64,000 nucleotides of DNA from the NCBI GenBank assembly GCA_032358165.1, contig JAALGY010000012.1, positions 1,550,001 through 1,614,000 on the forward strand, given 5' to 3'. This document shows positions 35,001-45,616 of the stretch, piece by piece. The stretch is from Diplosphaera chodatii. Taxonomy: Eukaryota; Chlorophyta; Trebouxiophyceae; Prasiolales; Stichococcaceae. The notes beneath the pieces were generated by a model. It saw nothing but the letters and a program-made list of their open reading frames with translations, did not search any database and was not told the origin of the DNA. How positions within the stretch are numbered: the first letter of the stretch is position 1; every line of letters begins with the position of its first letter. Position numbers and translations under genes: made by a program.

Positions 35001-38000
35001 CCAGCATGCACCCAAACTCAACACTTGCAAAATGGCAACATACTGTGCAGGATGCTCAAAGCGCAGGTGTCGAGAGGTGACCTATGCACGACAGCGTGAC
35101 AGCCAGCACATGCTGATGGACCTACTTCGTATAGTTGATGTTGCGGTTGACGGTGTAGGACACCTCGTTGCCATTGACTGCTTGCCGCAGCTGATCGGCT
35201 GCGGAGCAAACCGCCTGCAGTGTGAGGGTTCATTTGGTGAAGATCGGATGTGCAATCATGTGCAGATGCATATGACAGTCCTTGTTCGGTGCGACGAAGG
35301 CTTTCGCAGAAGCGGATCTCCACCAGCAGTCCCATGTTTGCTAGCTGCACAGCAACCTCTTCTCAGATCAGCAAACGTATGGCAAGAAACATTCTACGGG
35401 ATATGTCGGGGTGTAATAATCGGGTATAACCGGGTCTGACGGGCGAGTGACTAAGTCGTATTTGTGTAGGTCAAGGGTTGTCGCCAGGTACGAGAATGTG
35501 CTTCGTGCACTCTGCAACTGCCCCCGACTACATCCGTTGTTACCAAGCGTACAATTAAATGACCTCGTGCACTCAGGTGGCCACCGAGGGCAGCTGGTCA
35601 CCGAGGGCAGCCGTTGCTGGTAAGACTGCAAGATTACGACGCTGGACAACACACCTCGAAGTCGGCACCCCTGGCGTGGAACAGCGCCACAAGCTCGTGC
35701 TCCTCCAGGGGGGGGCCGCCATCCAGCACCCGCGCCACCAGGCGTGCGACTGCGGGCGTCGCCACGGGCCGCTCGCACCCGCTCATGAGGCCATCTGCGC
35801 CGATAGCAACCTGCGCAGCATGTGCTGCTGCTCACGGCCTGCCTGAGACTGCCCACAGGAACTGAACCAGTGCCACATTGCATGCTGCTCTTGCGCGTCC
35901 TACACGAGCATCTGTGAGGGTTTGCACACAGCAGCGGCAGCAACCTGCCAGGCACGACGCGCTGCAAGGCGGGGCTGTGGTGTCGCTGCACGGCTGTCAT
36001 TGCTGCTGCTGCTGCTGCTGCTTCTGTCTGTAACCACTGCCGTCGGGGTAGCTGCGCTAGCTGCTGTTGCATGTGCTGCCTCTGCAGCTGACGCCGCAGC
36101 AAGCTGCTCAGAGAGAACACCGCTGATACCGCTGCCATTGATGCCTGTGGCGAGGGGCGCTGCTGCGCTGCGCTCGTCTGGCGTCGAGCCCGGGCACCAG
36201 GAGCTCGCCCGGGCAAGCCCAGATGTGTCTGCCAGCCTCAGCGCGCCCGCCAGCATGCTGCCATGACCGCTGCTGCCATCCAGCCACATCTCCGCTTGGC
36301 TCATGAACTCCGGATACACTGTCAGCCTGCACACCCAGATGACCTGCTGTTGCCATATGTTGGTCCAATGTGCCCGGGTCTGCAGACGGCGACGCTGCTG
36401 TCTGCCATGACACATGTCAGTTGTGCACACAGTGTGCCACGGCACAGGACGGCCAGGATGAGCATGTGTCTATACGTTGAAACTTGACATGCACTGCTGA
36501 CCGACAGACTGCAGGAGTTCAGCGCCAGACACCTGGGCAGCAATGAGAACCCCGCGCGCGCTGTGACTGCCGCCAGGCCGCTGATATGCGGCCACGGCTT
36601 CTCAGGATTCACATAGTCGCGGGTCAGGGGGCTGAGCCCGCCCCAGTCGTTGATGCCGGCATCCAGCAGCGCTGTCCAGCTGCGCTGCAGGCCCTCACTG
36701 GAACCGACGCCCTCCTCGACTGGCGTAAGGTTGGGCGGCGCCTGTGTAGCGTTCACGGTTGTAGGAGTGTGTTCGAGATGATAATTCGTGCAGCTGCTGA
36801 CACAGAACAGTATGAAGTGTGCTAAGAGCTTGGCTGGGTGCGCAGGCGACGTGACGTCCGGACCATACCTGTATGTTGGCGGTGGGCCCGAGGATGATGC
36901 GGGCCATGGCGGTCGTCCACAGCAGCTCCTCCAGGGGGGGCTCAGGCGCCGCCGCCATGGCTGTGCCCTTCTTTGCTCGGAAGTTCTGGATGATCACCTC
37001 CTGCGAATCACCTCCGTCTCAGCAGATTCATCCACCGGATGGCAGAGCATTCTGTGCTCGGCCTGTATTCATGATCTTGATGGGAGGGCCACGATGAAAC
37101 AGGCCTAGATGGCAGTACGTGCTCAGCTATTCCATGTGGCAGAGCACTGCAAAGGGGGTCCGACGATGCACCTGGATGTGGCCATAGCGCAAGTGCATGT
37201 CCCTGATTGCAAACAAAGCGTCCAATCGCTCTGCACGGGTCTCCCCAATGCCGATCAAGATGCCAGATGTGAAGGGTATTCGCGCCCTGCCTGCTGCTTC
37301 GATGGTAGCCAACCTTGCAGCTGGTGACTGCAAGCAGAGCACACAGATGCTGCACATCGATGTTCAGGTCGGATCGATGTCCACACGAAGCACATGATTG
37401 CAATGGCTGTTTTAACACTGTGACTCCCAGACACGGTGCAAGCATGACACCTTGTCAGGGCAATCGTAGTGTGGCATGCCGGGCTGCATTAGGTGAGTTG
37501 ACGAGCTCTCAAGCATGAGACCCTGCGGCACAAACCGACTTTCATTGATGGCGTGCAGTTGTGCATTGATGGTTGATGAGATGCAACACGCAAGCAGGCA
37601 GTATAGGCTATGCAGCTGCTGCCGTGACTGACTGCTGCGGGCTGCACACCTGGCTGGCAGACCACTGACGCAGGTCTGTGAGCTGCGACTGCTGCAGGGT
37701 GCCCGCATTGATGTGCGGCAACAAGCCCGTCTCCTGGAAAACCACACGCGCGGCTTCTGCTACGTACGACACCGTGCTACTGTGTCCCATCTGCTGCAGC
37801 TCCGCAGCCGCCTCCGGGTACAGGTCCTCCGGCTTGTCGCCTGGTCAGAGGATGGCACCATGAGAAAGAGAGAGATGGCGGCTGTGGCACCCATGCATAC
37901 ACCCGTACGTTGCAGTGCAGCTGTTGCATGTGAGAGTATTGCCGTTGTAGGACATTTGGCACAGTGTCACCCAGCGTGAAGAGGGCCTCGGAGCAGCCCT

Positions 38001-38385
38001 GCGCCGCGCCCGTGCGCGCAGTGGCCACGATCTCTTCAAGTGTCATGAACGATCGGCAGCCTGGCGACGGCGGGAGCGCAAAGGTGCAGTATCCGCAGGA
38101 GTTGCGGCACAGCCGTGTCAGAGGCAGAAACACCTGCAGGTGGCGCAATGCGGAGCCTTGGCCACGTCTGCTCGACCATGCACATGAAACACTTTCAAAC
38201 TTGCACCCTTGCCATTCACACTCGAACACTACCTTCGGCGAGAAGGTGATAACGGAGTGTCCTTCGTTGCGCAGCTGGACAGACTCTGCCATCAGGTCTG
38301 GCAGCGGAGCGCGTTCAGCCTCTTGTCGGATAGCCTGCGGCCGAAACACTACTGTGCTCGATAGGCCACCTGGGTGTGAAACCAT
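32059..38385 (-). CDS. cofG-cofH: FO synthase, fused CofG-CofH (7,8-didemethyl-8-hydroxy-5-deazariboflavin synthase)
   Basis: Nineteen exons in gene order: 38385-38233, 38133-37971, 37840-37650, 37522-37451, 37327-37172, 37000-36869, 36741-36533, 36326-35945, 35810-35655, 35214-35126, 34992-34947, 34811-34707, 34554-34514, 34320-34216, 33956-33833, 33554-33368, 32719-32628, 32487-32382, 32222-32059; 890 aa. Two radical-SAM domains are present. The CofG half has CRNSCGYC (Cys60, 64, 67), then [18 protein letters not shown] and [19 protein letters not shown]. The CofH half has NRNINYTN then CTFKCQFC (Cys570, 574, 577), [40 protein letters not shown] and [14 protein letters not shown]. Such enzymes make the 5-deazaflavin chromophore FO, the F420 precursor and a photolyase antenna. 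The ATG at 38385 is the only in-frame one before CofG; a targeting exon further upstream is possible. Confidence 0.95.
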
Positions 38386-41267
38386 GTTGAAGCTGTCGCA
38401 TGCTGTAGTCTCACCTGATCGGAGGTCTGCGCCGCATGGTGTTGTGCCTGGCGGGCTGGCGCCAGTGTGTCGCTGGACGCACGTGCATGCAAGCACAGTT
38501 CTCGCGGTCTCCTGGAGCGTCGAGACTGCTGACAAAATACGCTCTGCTTGTTGCAACAAGTATCGCTGGTGGTTCTGGGAGCACGGTTGAACCCAACCCT
38601 GTCTTGAAAAGACCTCTGCATGGCTTTTGAAGGTTTCATCGCCTGGTGTTGTTGTACGCCAGCTGCTCTTGGTCCATACACTAGCACATGACCAGACGGT
38701 GCAACCAGCGTCGCGAATGCTACATGGTTGCACGATTTGCTACTAGCTCTAGCAAGGTCGTGAACAGGATGTGGCAGAATTTGACTGCAAGGGGTGCTGG
38801 TGTGTACCCCGAAGGGGTTGGCATTTGCCAATTTCATATGATTTAGGTCGTTGCATTCCATGACTAACCGAGGTCACCAACCCAAGGTGCAGATGTTCAG
38901 TGCAACCGATCCAGTCTCCAGCAACTCACCTTTCATGACAATCCAGCTGCACAATGTTATACCCAGCCTGGCTTCTTGCACAATTCCCTGAAGCTGTGCT
39001 AATGGTCAACTGTTGGTCAACTACCCAGCTCGATACACCGCTACATGATGTTTCTCAGCATCGCTCCTCAGCGTGATAAACACACCCAGTTGCGGTGTCA
39101 TAACTGGCCCCGACTGTTTGCACCGTGCGGTCAGTTGTCTTGCCATCAGCGCATCAGCGATGGTGATCATCATCAACCATGCTCCTGTTGCGAACTCGGG
39201 GTCGCTTCAAGTGACAGCACTGGTGCCCACTCCTGGGTTACTGAACGGTTCACACAGCCATGAGGCAGGTTGCATTCTGCTGATGATGCTGTTCCACCAG
39301 AAGCACATGGACGTCCGCCGCATTTGGGTGCCCAGTGTTATGCATCTGCCAGTCTTGGCCGAAGCAGACCGGCTTGTTCGCTTGCAGCTTGTTCGTTGGA
39401 CCTCAAGGTGCTGAGGCACTGCTTCTTCTTTGACGACGCCAAAGAAGCAAGCACCAGAGGCAGTACTTACACCATTCAGCCCGCCCGCCTACAGGCCAGG
39501 TGGGTCAGCAGTCTGGTCGCTGTGTCACTGTGGCACCTCAGGCCATCATGAGCGTCATCCCGTGTGCGCCGTTTGAGCTTCTGTACAAGCAGCTCCCACG
39601 CCTGCGCAAGACACGCTGTATATAGAGGAATGGCTGCGACGCCAGAGTGCACATGTCGTCATGATCGCATCACGCCCAGTATACCAATGCATCAGGGTGT
39701 CATCTGCACACCCCAGAGGATGCGTACAATCAGAGGTCATGGCGTGTCACTGCTGAGTGCTGCTTCATGCTGCTCAGGGTCGCGTGCTGAACAGCCCTGC
39801 ACACCATACTTATTGCACACCCGCACGACACCCCGATGCCCCATGGCACCAGGCGCTGCGCTGGTGAGTGGCTGCAGCTGGACTGAATATCTGTTGTGCC
39901 TGGGTGACTGCAATGGCCAGGGAGTGCTCAGCCCAGTGATGCACGCAGCTGGCCTGATCGCCGCCTCGGATTGACTACAGGACGATGCTTCAGTGTGCTG
40001 AGAGGTGTGCTTGCTACATGCTCGCTTCCCTCTGACACCAGTCCCTGGTGCCTGGCAGGCAGGGCAACACCAGAGAGCGGGAGCACTCCCTGGCAATGAG
40101 CCGTGGTGAAGGTGCATGTGCAGAGCGTTCCCGCAGGCATGGTCTGCCATGCGGGCAGAACAGAGATGTGGTAGCGCTCTCTGAAGTAGCAAAGGGCAGC
40201 AGGTGAGCGGGCGTGAGTGCAGTCGATCTGACAGTGCAGAGTCCTTGGGCACTCGTTCCTGCCATGTCACCCCCTGGGTGTGGACCTGCATGGCACCAGG
40301 CCACCCCTGCTGTTGTCTTCATGCGGACCCACAGCCATCTTTTCATGCAGGTTGTGCGGCAGGCCGCAGCGCAGCCCTGCTCGGCTGCTGAGGCAGGGCA
40401 GGTGCAGATACACGGGCGGCCTCGGCCAGCAGAAGGCTGGCTAGGTGATGCACAGAGGCACCTGGGTTGCAGCATCCGACAAGCCATCAGGTATGCTCAA
40501 GAGGACGGGAGCATACTTGTCTAGCCATTTTCGTGCACGGTCATCAGACGCCATCCAGCGGTAGTCTCAGCCATCCCAATGACACCACAGGGCTGCAGGT
40601 GCCGCACGTTTGTGCTGCTGTGAACGTGCTCAAGCCTGATGATGTGGACGTGAACAGCGTCTGCGATGTGCTGCTGTGAACGCGCTTAAGCCTGATCAAG
40701 ATATTCGTTCACAGGCATCGCCTAGGTATGTATACCTGAAGATCCTGGTGATGTAGTTTGGCTGCGTGAGTGTCTCCTTGTGGTCAGCGCTCAGTCCGGT
40801 TGCGTGTCTCATCAGGAGCTGCTTACATCATGAAGTTGTTCCCAGGGTTTTGCTAACATCTAACATCAAACATCAAAACATCATCACTGGGTGATACTAC
40901 GATACTTCATACTAATGACAGTCCAAAATTCACATATCTGCGCTACTCCCATGGAGACCCCAGATACAACTGCACGTCAAGCGAGTCCACACCGTAGCCA
41001 ATCATGACCGAAAAAGAATTTGCTTTTCCCAAGGAGACCGCTAGTGACATCAAAGCTAATGGGGCAGCAACCCCAAAACACTCTATCTACTGTGGTTGCA
41101 GACATGCGCAACAACTGAGCCTTCGTGGTCTGTCTCTGCGTCTGCATCCGCTTCCATCTTACGCAGCATGCGATGGACACGGATCTCGGCAGATGCCTGA
41201 TGTTCACACTGATGCTGCGGCCCACTGTGATATCAGAGATGCCAATGCGCAGCCCACCACACTCCGC
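38386..41267. other. Long intergenic region
   Basis: About 2.9 kb without a supportable gene. It should contain the FO synthase promoter and the 3' UTR of LysM D. A 56-bp-period imperfect duplication around TGTGCTGCTGTGAACG occurs at 40611-40700. An AT-rich run of ACATCTAACATCAAACATC type lies near 40857-40885. Confidence 0.4.
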
Positions 41268-42095
41268 CTACCGATAACGCCTCGGCTGATAGAACTGCGT
41301 TTGCCCAGTTGAGGAATAAGTGGCGAGCAGCTTCCGCCGCCCTTTCGGTTGCTTGGAAGTGAGGAGGAAGTTGGTAGCGTGCACGCCAGGCTGCAAATTG
41401 GGCGCAAAAACTATCTGCAGCTCTGCAGCAGCCTCCTGGCGCACCCGGACAAACTCGCGCAGCTCTGCAGGCCCATCATTGTCGGCCACTTGCGAAACTG
41501 CTGGCGTGATGTCTTTGATCGTTGCAGTAAGCGTTACAGGGGTGGCTTTCTTATCTTCCGACAGCGATGCCTTGCACTCCCGCAGCACGGTGCACCAGTC
41601 AGGTGTCGTGCCGAGCATGTCCCTCATGCCGGAAGTCAGTGTCTGGCCGCACAGCTTGTCCACATCGCACTGGTTGGCGCCCGGCCGCACGCACACATGG
41701 GTGCCTGGCACGAGGGGCGAGGAGCAGTCCAGGTCGCCGGGTCCTATGATGGCACCGACAGCCGCCTCGATGCTGCTGCAGGTGTCGCCATCGACGGTGC
41801 TGTAGATGTTGCTGCAGGTACTCAGCTTGCCGCCCACACACACCAGCGGCGCGGGCGGCAGGATGCCGCACAAAGCCAGCGGGTTCAGGATGCCGTACGT
41901 GTCAGGGTCAAGATTGCCGTAGGCCGAAAGGCTGTCGCAGGTGTCGTCGTCCTTTGCGGCCAGGACGGAGCTGCAGTTCCTGGGCAGGGCCTTCAGCAGC
42001 GGGAGCAGTGCGGGTGGCGGCTCACCGGCTGCGGTGCCGCAGGCCACCGCGGCCAGCACCGTCAGCAGCGCAATGCAAGCGGAGCGCGCCGCCAT
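41268..42095 (-). CDS. Secreted two-LysM protein, family copy D (intronless)
   Basis: One uninterrupted 275-aa frame. The signal peptide runs from MAARSACIALLTVLAAVACG. LysM 1 has AAKDDDTCDSLSAYG and LNPLALCGILPPAP; LysM 2 has STVDGDTCSSIEAAVG and GTHVCVRPGANQ. The Cys-rich part has LTSGMRDMLGTTPDWCTV, followed by TPAVSQVADNDGPAELREF and the tail GRRKLLATYSSTG with terminal QPRRYR. The whole order equals the spliced product of the five-exon copies, and every one of their intron sites is joined seamlessly, which points to a retrocopy of a spliced mRNA. No poly-A tract or clear target-site duplication was seen, so the event is not recent. The intact frame argues that it is functional. Confidence 0.95.
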   Translation of the reverse strand: MAARSACIALLTVLAAVACGTAAGEPPPALLPLLKALPRNCSSVLAAKDDDTCDSLSAYGNLDPDTYGILNPLALCGILPPAPLVCVGGKLSTCSNIYSTVDGDTCSSIEAAVGAIIGPGDLDCSSPLVPGTHVCVRPGANQCDVDKLCGQTLTSGMRDMLGTTPDWCTVLRECKASLSEDKKATPVTLTATIKDITPAVSQVADNDGPAELREFVRVRQEAAAELQIVFAPNLQPGVHATNFLLTSKQPKGRRKLLATYSSTGQTQFYQPRRYR

Positions 42096-44027
42096 GTGTG
42101 CGTCGCAGAAGGTGCCTTTGCAAGCAGCCGCTAGAGCGTTGTAGTGCTGATGAGCTTGCTCTCAACAGCGGTCATGCATAGGGTGCAGCTTGCTGTGCCT
42201 CTCGCTAGTGGAAGCACACACAACGAGCTGAAGCGCGCGCTCGCGAAGTGACACTGCTCGTAGTCGCCCCAGCATCGGTCGCTGACAATGCCTGGCAGTA
42301 CAGTAGGTTGGAACAGCTAGAACAGGCAATACGACGCACTGGCAGTGGAATAGCCGCTCGGAGCTGCCTGGCAGCAATCACGCATTGCAGTAGTGTGCGC
42401 TGGCTGCGCCGAGGCGTGCACCGCGGAGCCTAGGGCCTCCGATGGTGAAAGATCTCACGACCGCCACTTGTCCGGCTCAAAGACCTACGCAACTGGGCGG
42501 CATATCTGTCGCCGGCGATGCGCCGGTAGCCGCACGCTTATCATGCACGGTGTAGCAGCCTGAGACTGACTCTACGATAGCGATAACGGAGTCCAGTATT
42601 TGAAGCGTTTGAAAGCGATTGTGGCCCTACCGATTACGGTGGGCGTGCACCAACCCCAGCGTCAGGCGGTACTCCCCGAACCCTGAGAACCTACACTCTG
42701 CACCACCGAGCTGGGACGCCTTCGGAGCCATGCAGCGTCATTCGACACCCACAGGCAAGGAGAAAATGCTGTATACCGACGTGAATATACGAAACGTGCA
42801 CGTATGCCTTCCCGCGCATCCCGCCACACCTTGTTATGCAGGCAAGAATGCGCCACGCGACCTGCGCCCCCCTGCTGCACAGCCTGTCTGGTATGTGCGC
42901 ACCGCCTGCCGCGTGTCAACTGTCTTTTGACTGTACCACTCCGGAAAAGTGTGGTACAGACACGATGCCACGTTGCACTGATTATCGTGATCACCCTATA
43001 TCTCCTGCTTGTCAGGTTCACTACACCCTGACACTGCGTACTTGAGCACAACTTGCTCGATAGTCACCTTGGCGCCACCGTCGACAAGCGAGAGCCACTG
43101 ACAGCCTAAGCGTCTGACCGCCCCGTTGCTCTTGTGTCTCACCTCAGCTCGCGGGCCTGGAACACATACAGAGGTGCAGCAAGAACGCTGGAACGCAGAA
43201 ACCTCGCTGTTCTTCCTACAAGGGCACCACCATGCACAGCACACGAAGCATTATATGTTCTGTGTTGTGCATGATGCTGTGTTGTGCATGAGCAACACCA
43301 CGCGAATAGCCCTGCATTATACGGTCGACAGCAAATCGCTCTCCACTGCTGCACACATCACCCAGATCTGCAGCCCATGGCCTGTGCTACTGCGCCTCGC
43401 GGCGGAAATTGAGCGCAACTAGCTTCTTCAGCATCTGCTGTGGACCGTCAATCTACAAAGTTTGGGACCGTTAATTACTGGCATTCTGAGGGAAGGTGGA
43501 TGCGAACGGCGGCGACATGAGTCACGCAGGCACCCTGCTTGGGGCATGTGCAAAGTGCACCTCGCTGGTGCGTCATGATCATGCATGAAGGAAAACAAAA
43601 CTACTTATCAAGGTTGCCAGCTCACATGCTGAGACCTCCTTGCGTGGTGCGCTCTCTCGCTCCCAAGTCTACTGAGGTTGGTGACTGATGGGATAATAAC
43701 TGGGATAGTGACATGCAACATGTCTTGATAGTAAAGTGACCACCACCAGACTAGGGCTAGTTAAAGAACTTGCCTGCGGTTCTTTAACTACCCCCAGCCA
43801 GACGCTGACAACGCTGGCAGCACTTTTCACGCACTCTTGCAGGGTTTAATGACACAATATGAGTAAGCGTGATCTCATAACACTTGCCACCGCCCGTCAG
43901 TTGACCATGCACGCAGCGCGCCAACCTTTTTGAGAGCTGTAAGTGATCCATATAGCTACTGACGTTGACAATCACTCGCACGTTTCCGGTCTTTCCCTAT
44001 CCTTCCCTCACGGTGCACCGCACAACT
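42096..44027. other. Intergenic region between divergent LysM D and LysM E
   Basis: About 1.9 kb containing both promoters. No coding exon was recognised. The only structured element seen is the perfect hairpin at 43758-43790, listed separately. Confidence 0.4.
43758..43790. repeat. Perfect 12-bp inverted repeat (hairpin)
   Basis: TAGTTAAAGAAC and its exact reverse complement GTTCTTTAACTA are separated by 9 bp. The element lies about 240 bp upstream of the LysM E start codon, in AT-richer sequence. It could be a protein-binding palindrome, an RNA stem-loop or a remnant of a small mobile element. Confidence 0.75.
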
Positions 44028-45616
44028 ATGGCTGCTCCTTCCTACGGTAGACATCGGAGGCAGTTGCTCATGCCGATGACTTTCGCAGCCAGCGCCGTGC
44101 TGTGCGTGGTACTTGCCACTGCCGCCCGGGCCGCGGCTTTGGTGGAGGTGGCGAGCCTGCCACTGCTCAGCGTCCTGCCCAGGGCCTGCGGCTCTGTGGT
44201 GACGGTCCAGGAGGGCGACACCTGCGCAAGCCTTGCGTGAGTGTCAGGTTCCGATGACTGCATATGTGTACTGGAACGGCGGTGCGTGCAGGCCGCTGCG
44301 CATGCCGTCGTCAGCAGACTAGGTTGCGCGTCAGCAAGTCACTTTTTGGTGGTCAGCACGTCAGCAGGTCAGCAAGGCTGCGGCATGGTCTGACCAGCGC
44401 TGCACTGCCGCTCATGAGTGTTTTTTGTCATTTGAATGCTGCTGTGCTAGACGTTTACCGCGTGTTCGCGCAATGTTGGTCGCCAAAATCTACTGCACCT
44501 CAGACGTGCTGGCCTGTCATGCAGGGACTTTGGCGGCATCGATGTGGCAAAGTACAGCTCGTTGAACCCATTGGCGTTTTGCGGGGTCCTGCCACCTGCG
44601 CCAGGCCGCGTGGTGTGCGTCGGCGACAAGCTAGCAGGGTGCAGCAACGTCCACATCACCGTCGCCGGGGACACCTGCGACACCATCGAGGCTTCGCTGG
44701 GTGCCATCGTTGGCGGCCGCTTCATGAAGTGCTCTGATCTCGCACCGGGTGTCCCTGTGTGCGTCCGGCCGGGCGTAAATGAGGTGAGCGTGCAAATCAC
44801 TGTGCGCCCACGCTGCTGCCATCCTTGCAGGTTGCGTTGCTGCGCTTTGCCTGTCTGTCGCGGGATTTGTGCTGTGCAGCCTTGCGGAACAGGTCCTGAA
44901 CAAGCTCTTGCTGCTGACCTGCGCAGTGTGATGTGGACTCGCTGTGCGGCGTGCCGCTGACCGCCGGCATGCGCGAGCTGCTGGGCATCGCACCTCATTG
45001 GTGCACCGTTCTGCAGGAATGCAAGGTTCGACCTGCGAATATGACGGTCCTGTGCTTGCTGCACATGAAGTACGCCACAGCTGACTGATGGAGTGGACAG
45101 TGCGCTGATGTGTTGCCTGCTCGCCTCACGTGCTTCGTGCTGCTGCTGCTGCTGCAGGCAGAGCTGACAGCGACCACCACTGACGGCCAGCCATCCCTCA
45201 CCGCGAGCTTCGTCAGCGCCACGCCGACAGCTTCGCGGGTGGCCAACGGCGCGGGCCAGCCAGAGCTGCGCGAGTTCGTCAAGCGGCGCTCTGCAGGACC
45301 TGCCCAGCTGCAGGTCGCTTTCGTGCCAGATGCCACCGAACGCACACATGCCACCAACTTCGTCATCACAACTGGTCAGTGGTGTCCAGCGCTGTGCAGA
45401 GCCTGCTTGCATGCTTCTGAAACGCACCTGGCAGTGCCTCCTGCAAGCCTTACGTTAGACATGCGAGATGCTGCTGCACATTGCTGTCTGCTCCTGCTCC
45501 TTGGATCGTAGCCTCACAGTTGACACGACCTCACAGGCACGACCGGCCGAAAGCTTCTGGCCACTGCTGCCACACGTGGGCAAACGCAATACCGGAGGAA
45601 TCGGTACTACCGGTAG
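44028..45616 (+). CDS. Secreted two-LysM protein, family copy E
   Basis: Five exons: 44028-44236, 44525-44783, 44927-45025, 45158-45374, 45537-45616, coding 287 aa. A basic N-terminus (APSYGRHRRQLLM) precedes the hydrophobic signal segment FAASAVLCVVLATAARA. LysM 1 has VVTVQEGDTCASLA and YSSLNPLAFCGVLPPAPG; LysM 2 has ITVAGDTCDTIEASLG and GVPVCVRPGVNE. The Cys-rich exon has PHWCTVLQECK, the fourth exon GAGQPELREFVKRRSAG, and the tail TGRKLLATAATRGQTQYR. Exon order and phases match copies B, C and F. Of the two ATGs, 44028 was chosen because it follows a short pyrimidine-rich leader; a second ATG lies 35 codons on (MPMTF) and would give a shorter signal peptide. Confidence 0.92.

Noticed and set aside
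41268..42095. Intronless LysM D as a recent transfer from bacteria
   Set aside because: It shares the whole length, the Cys pattern and the RKLL tail with intron-bearing neighbours, so origin from a spliced relative explains it better.
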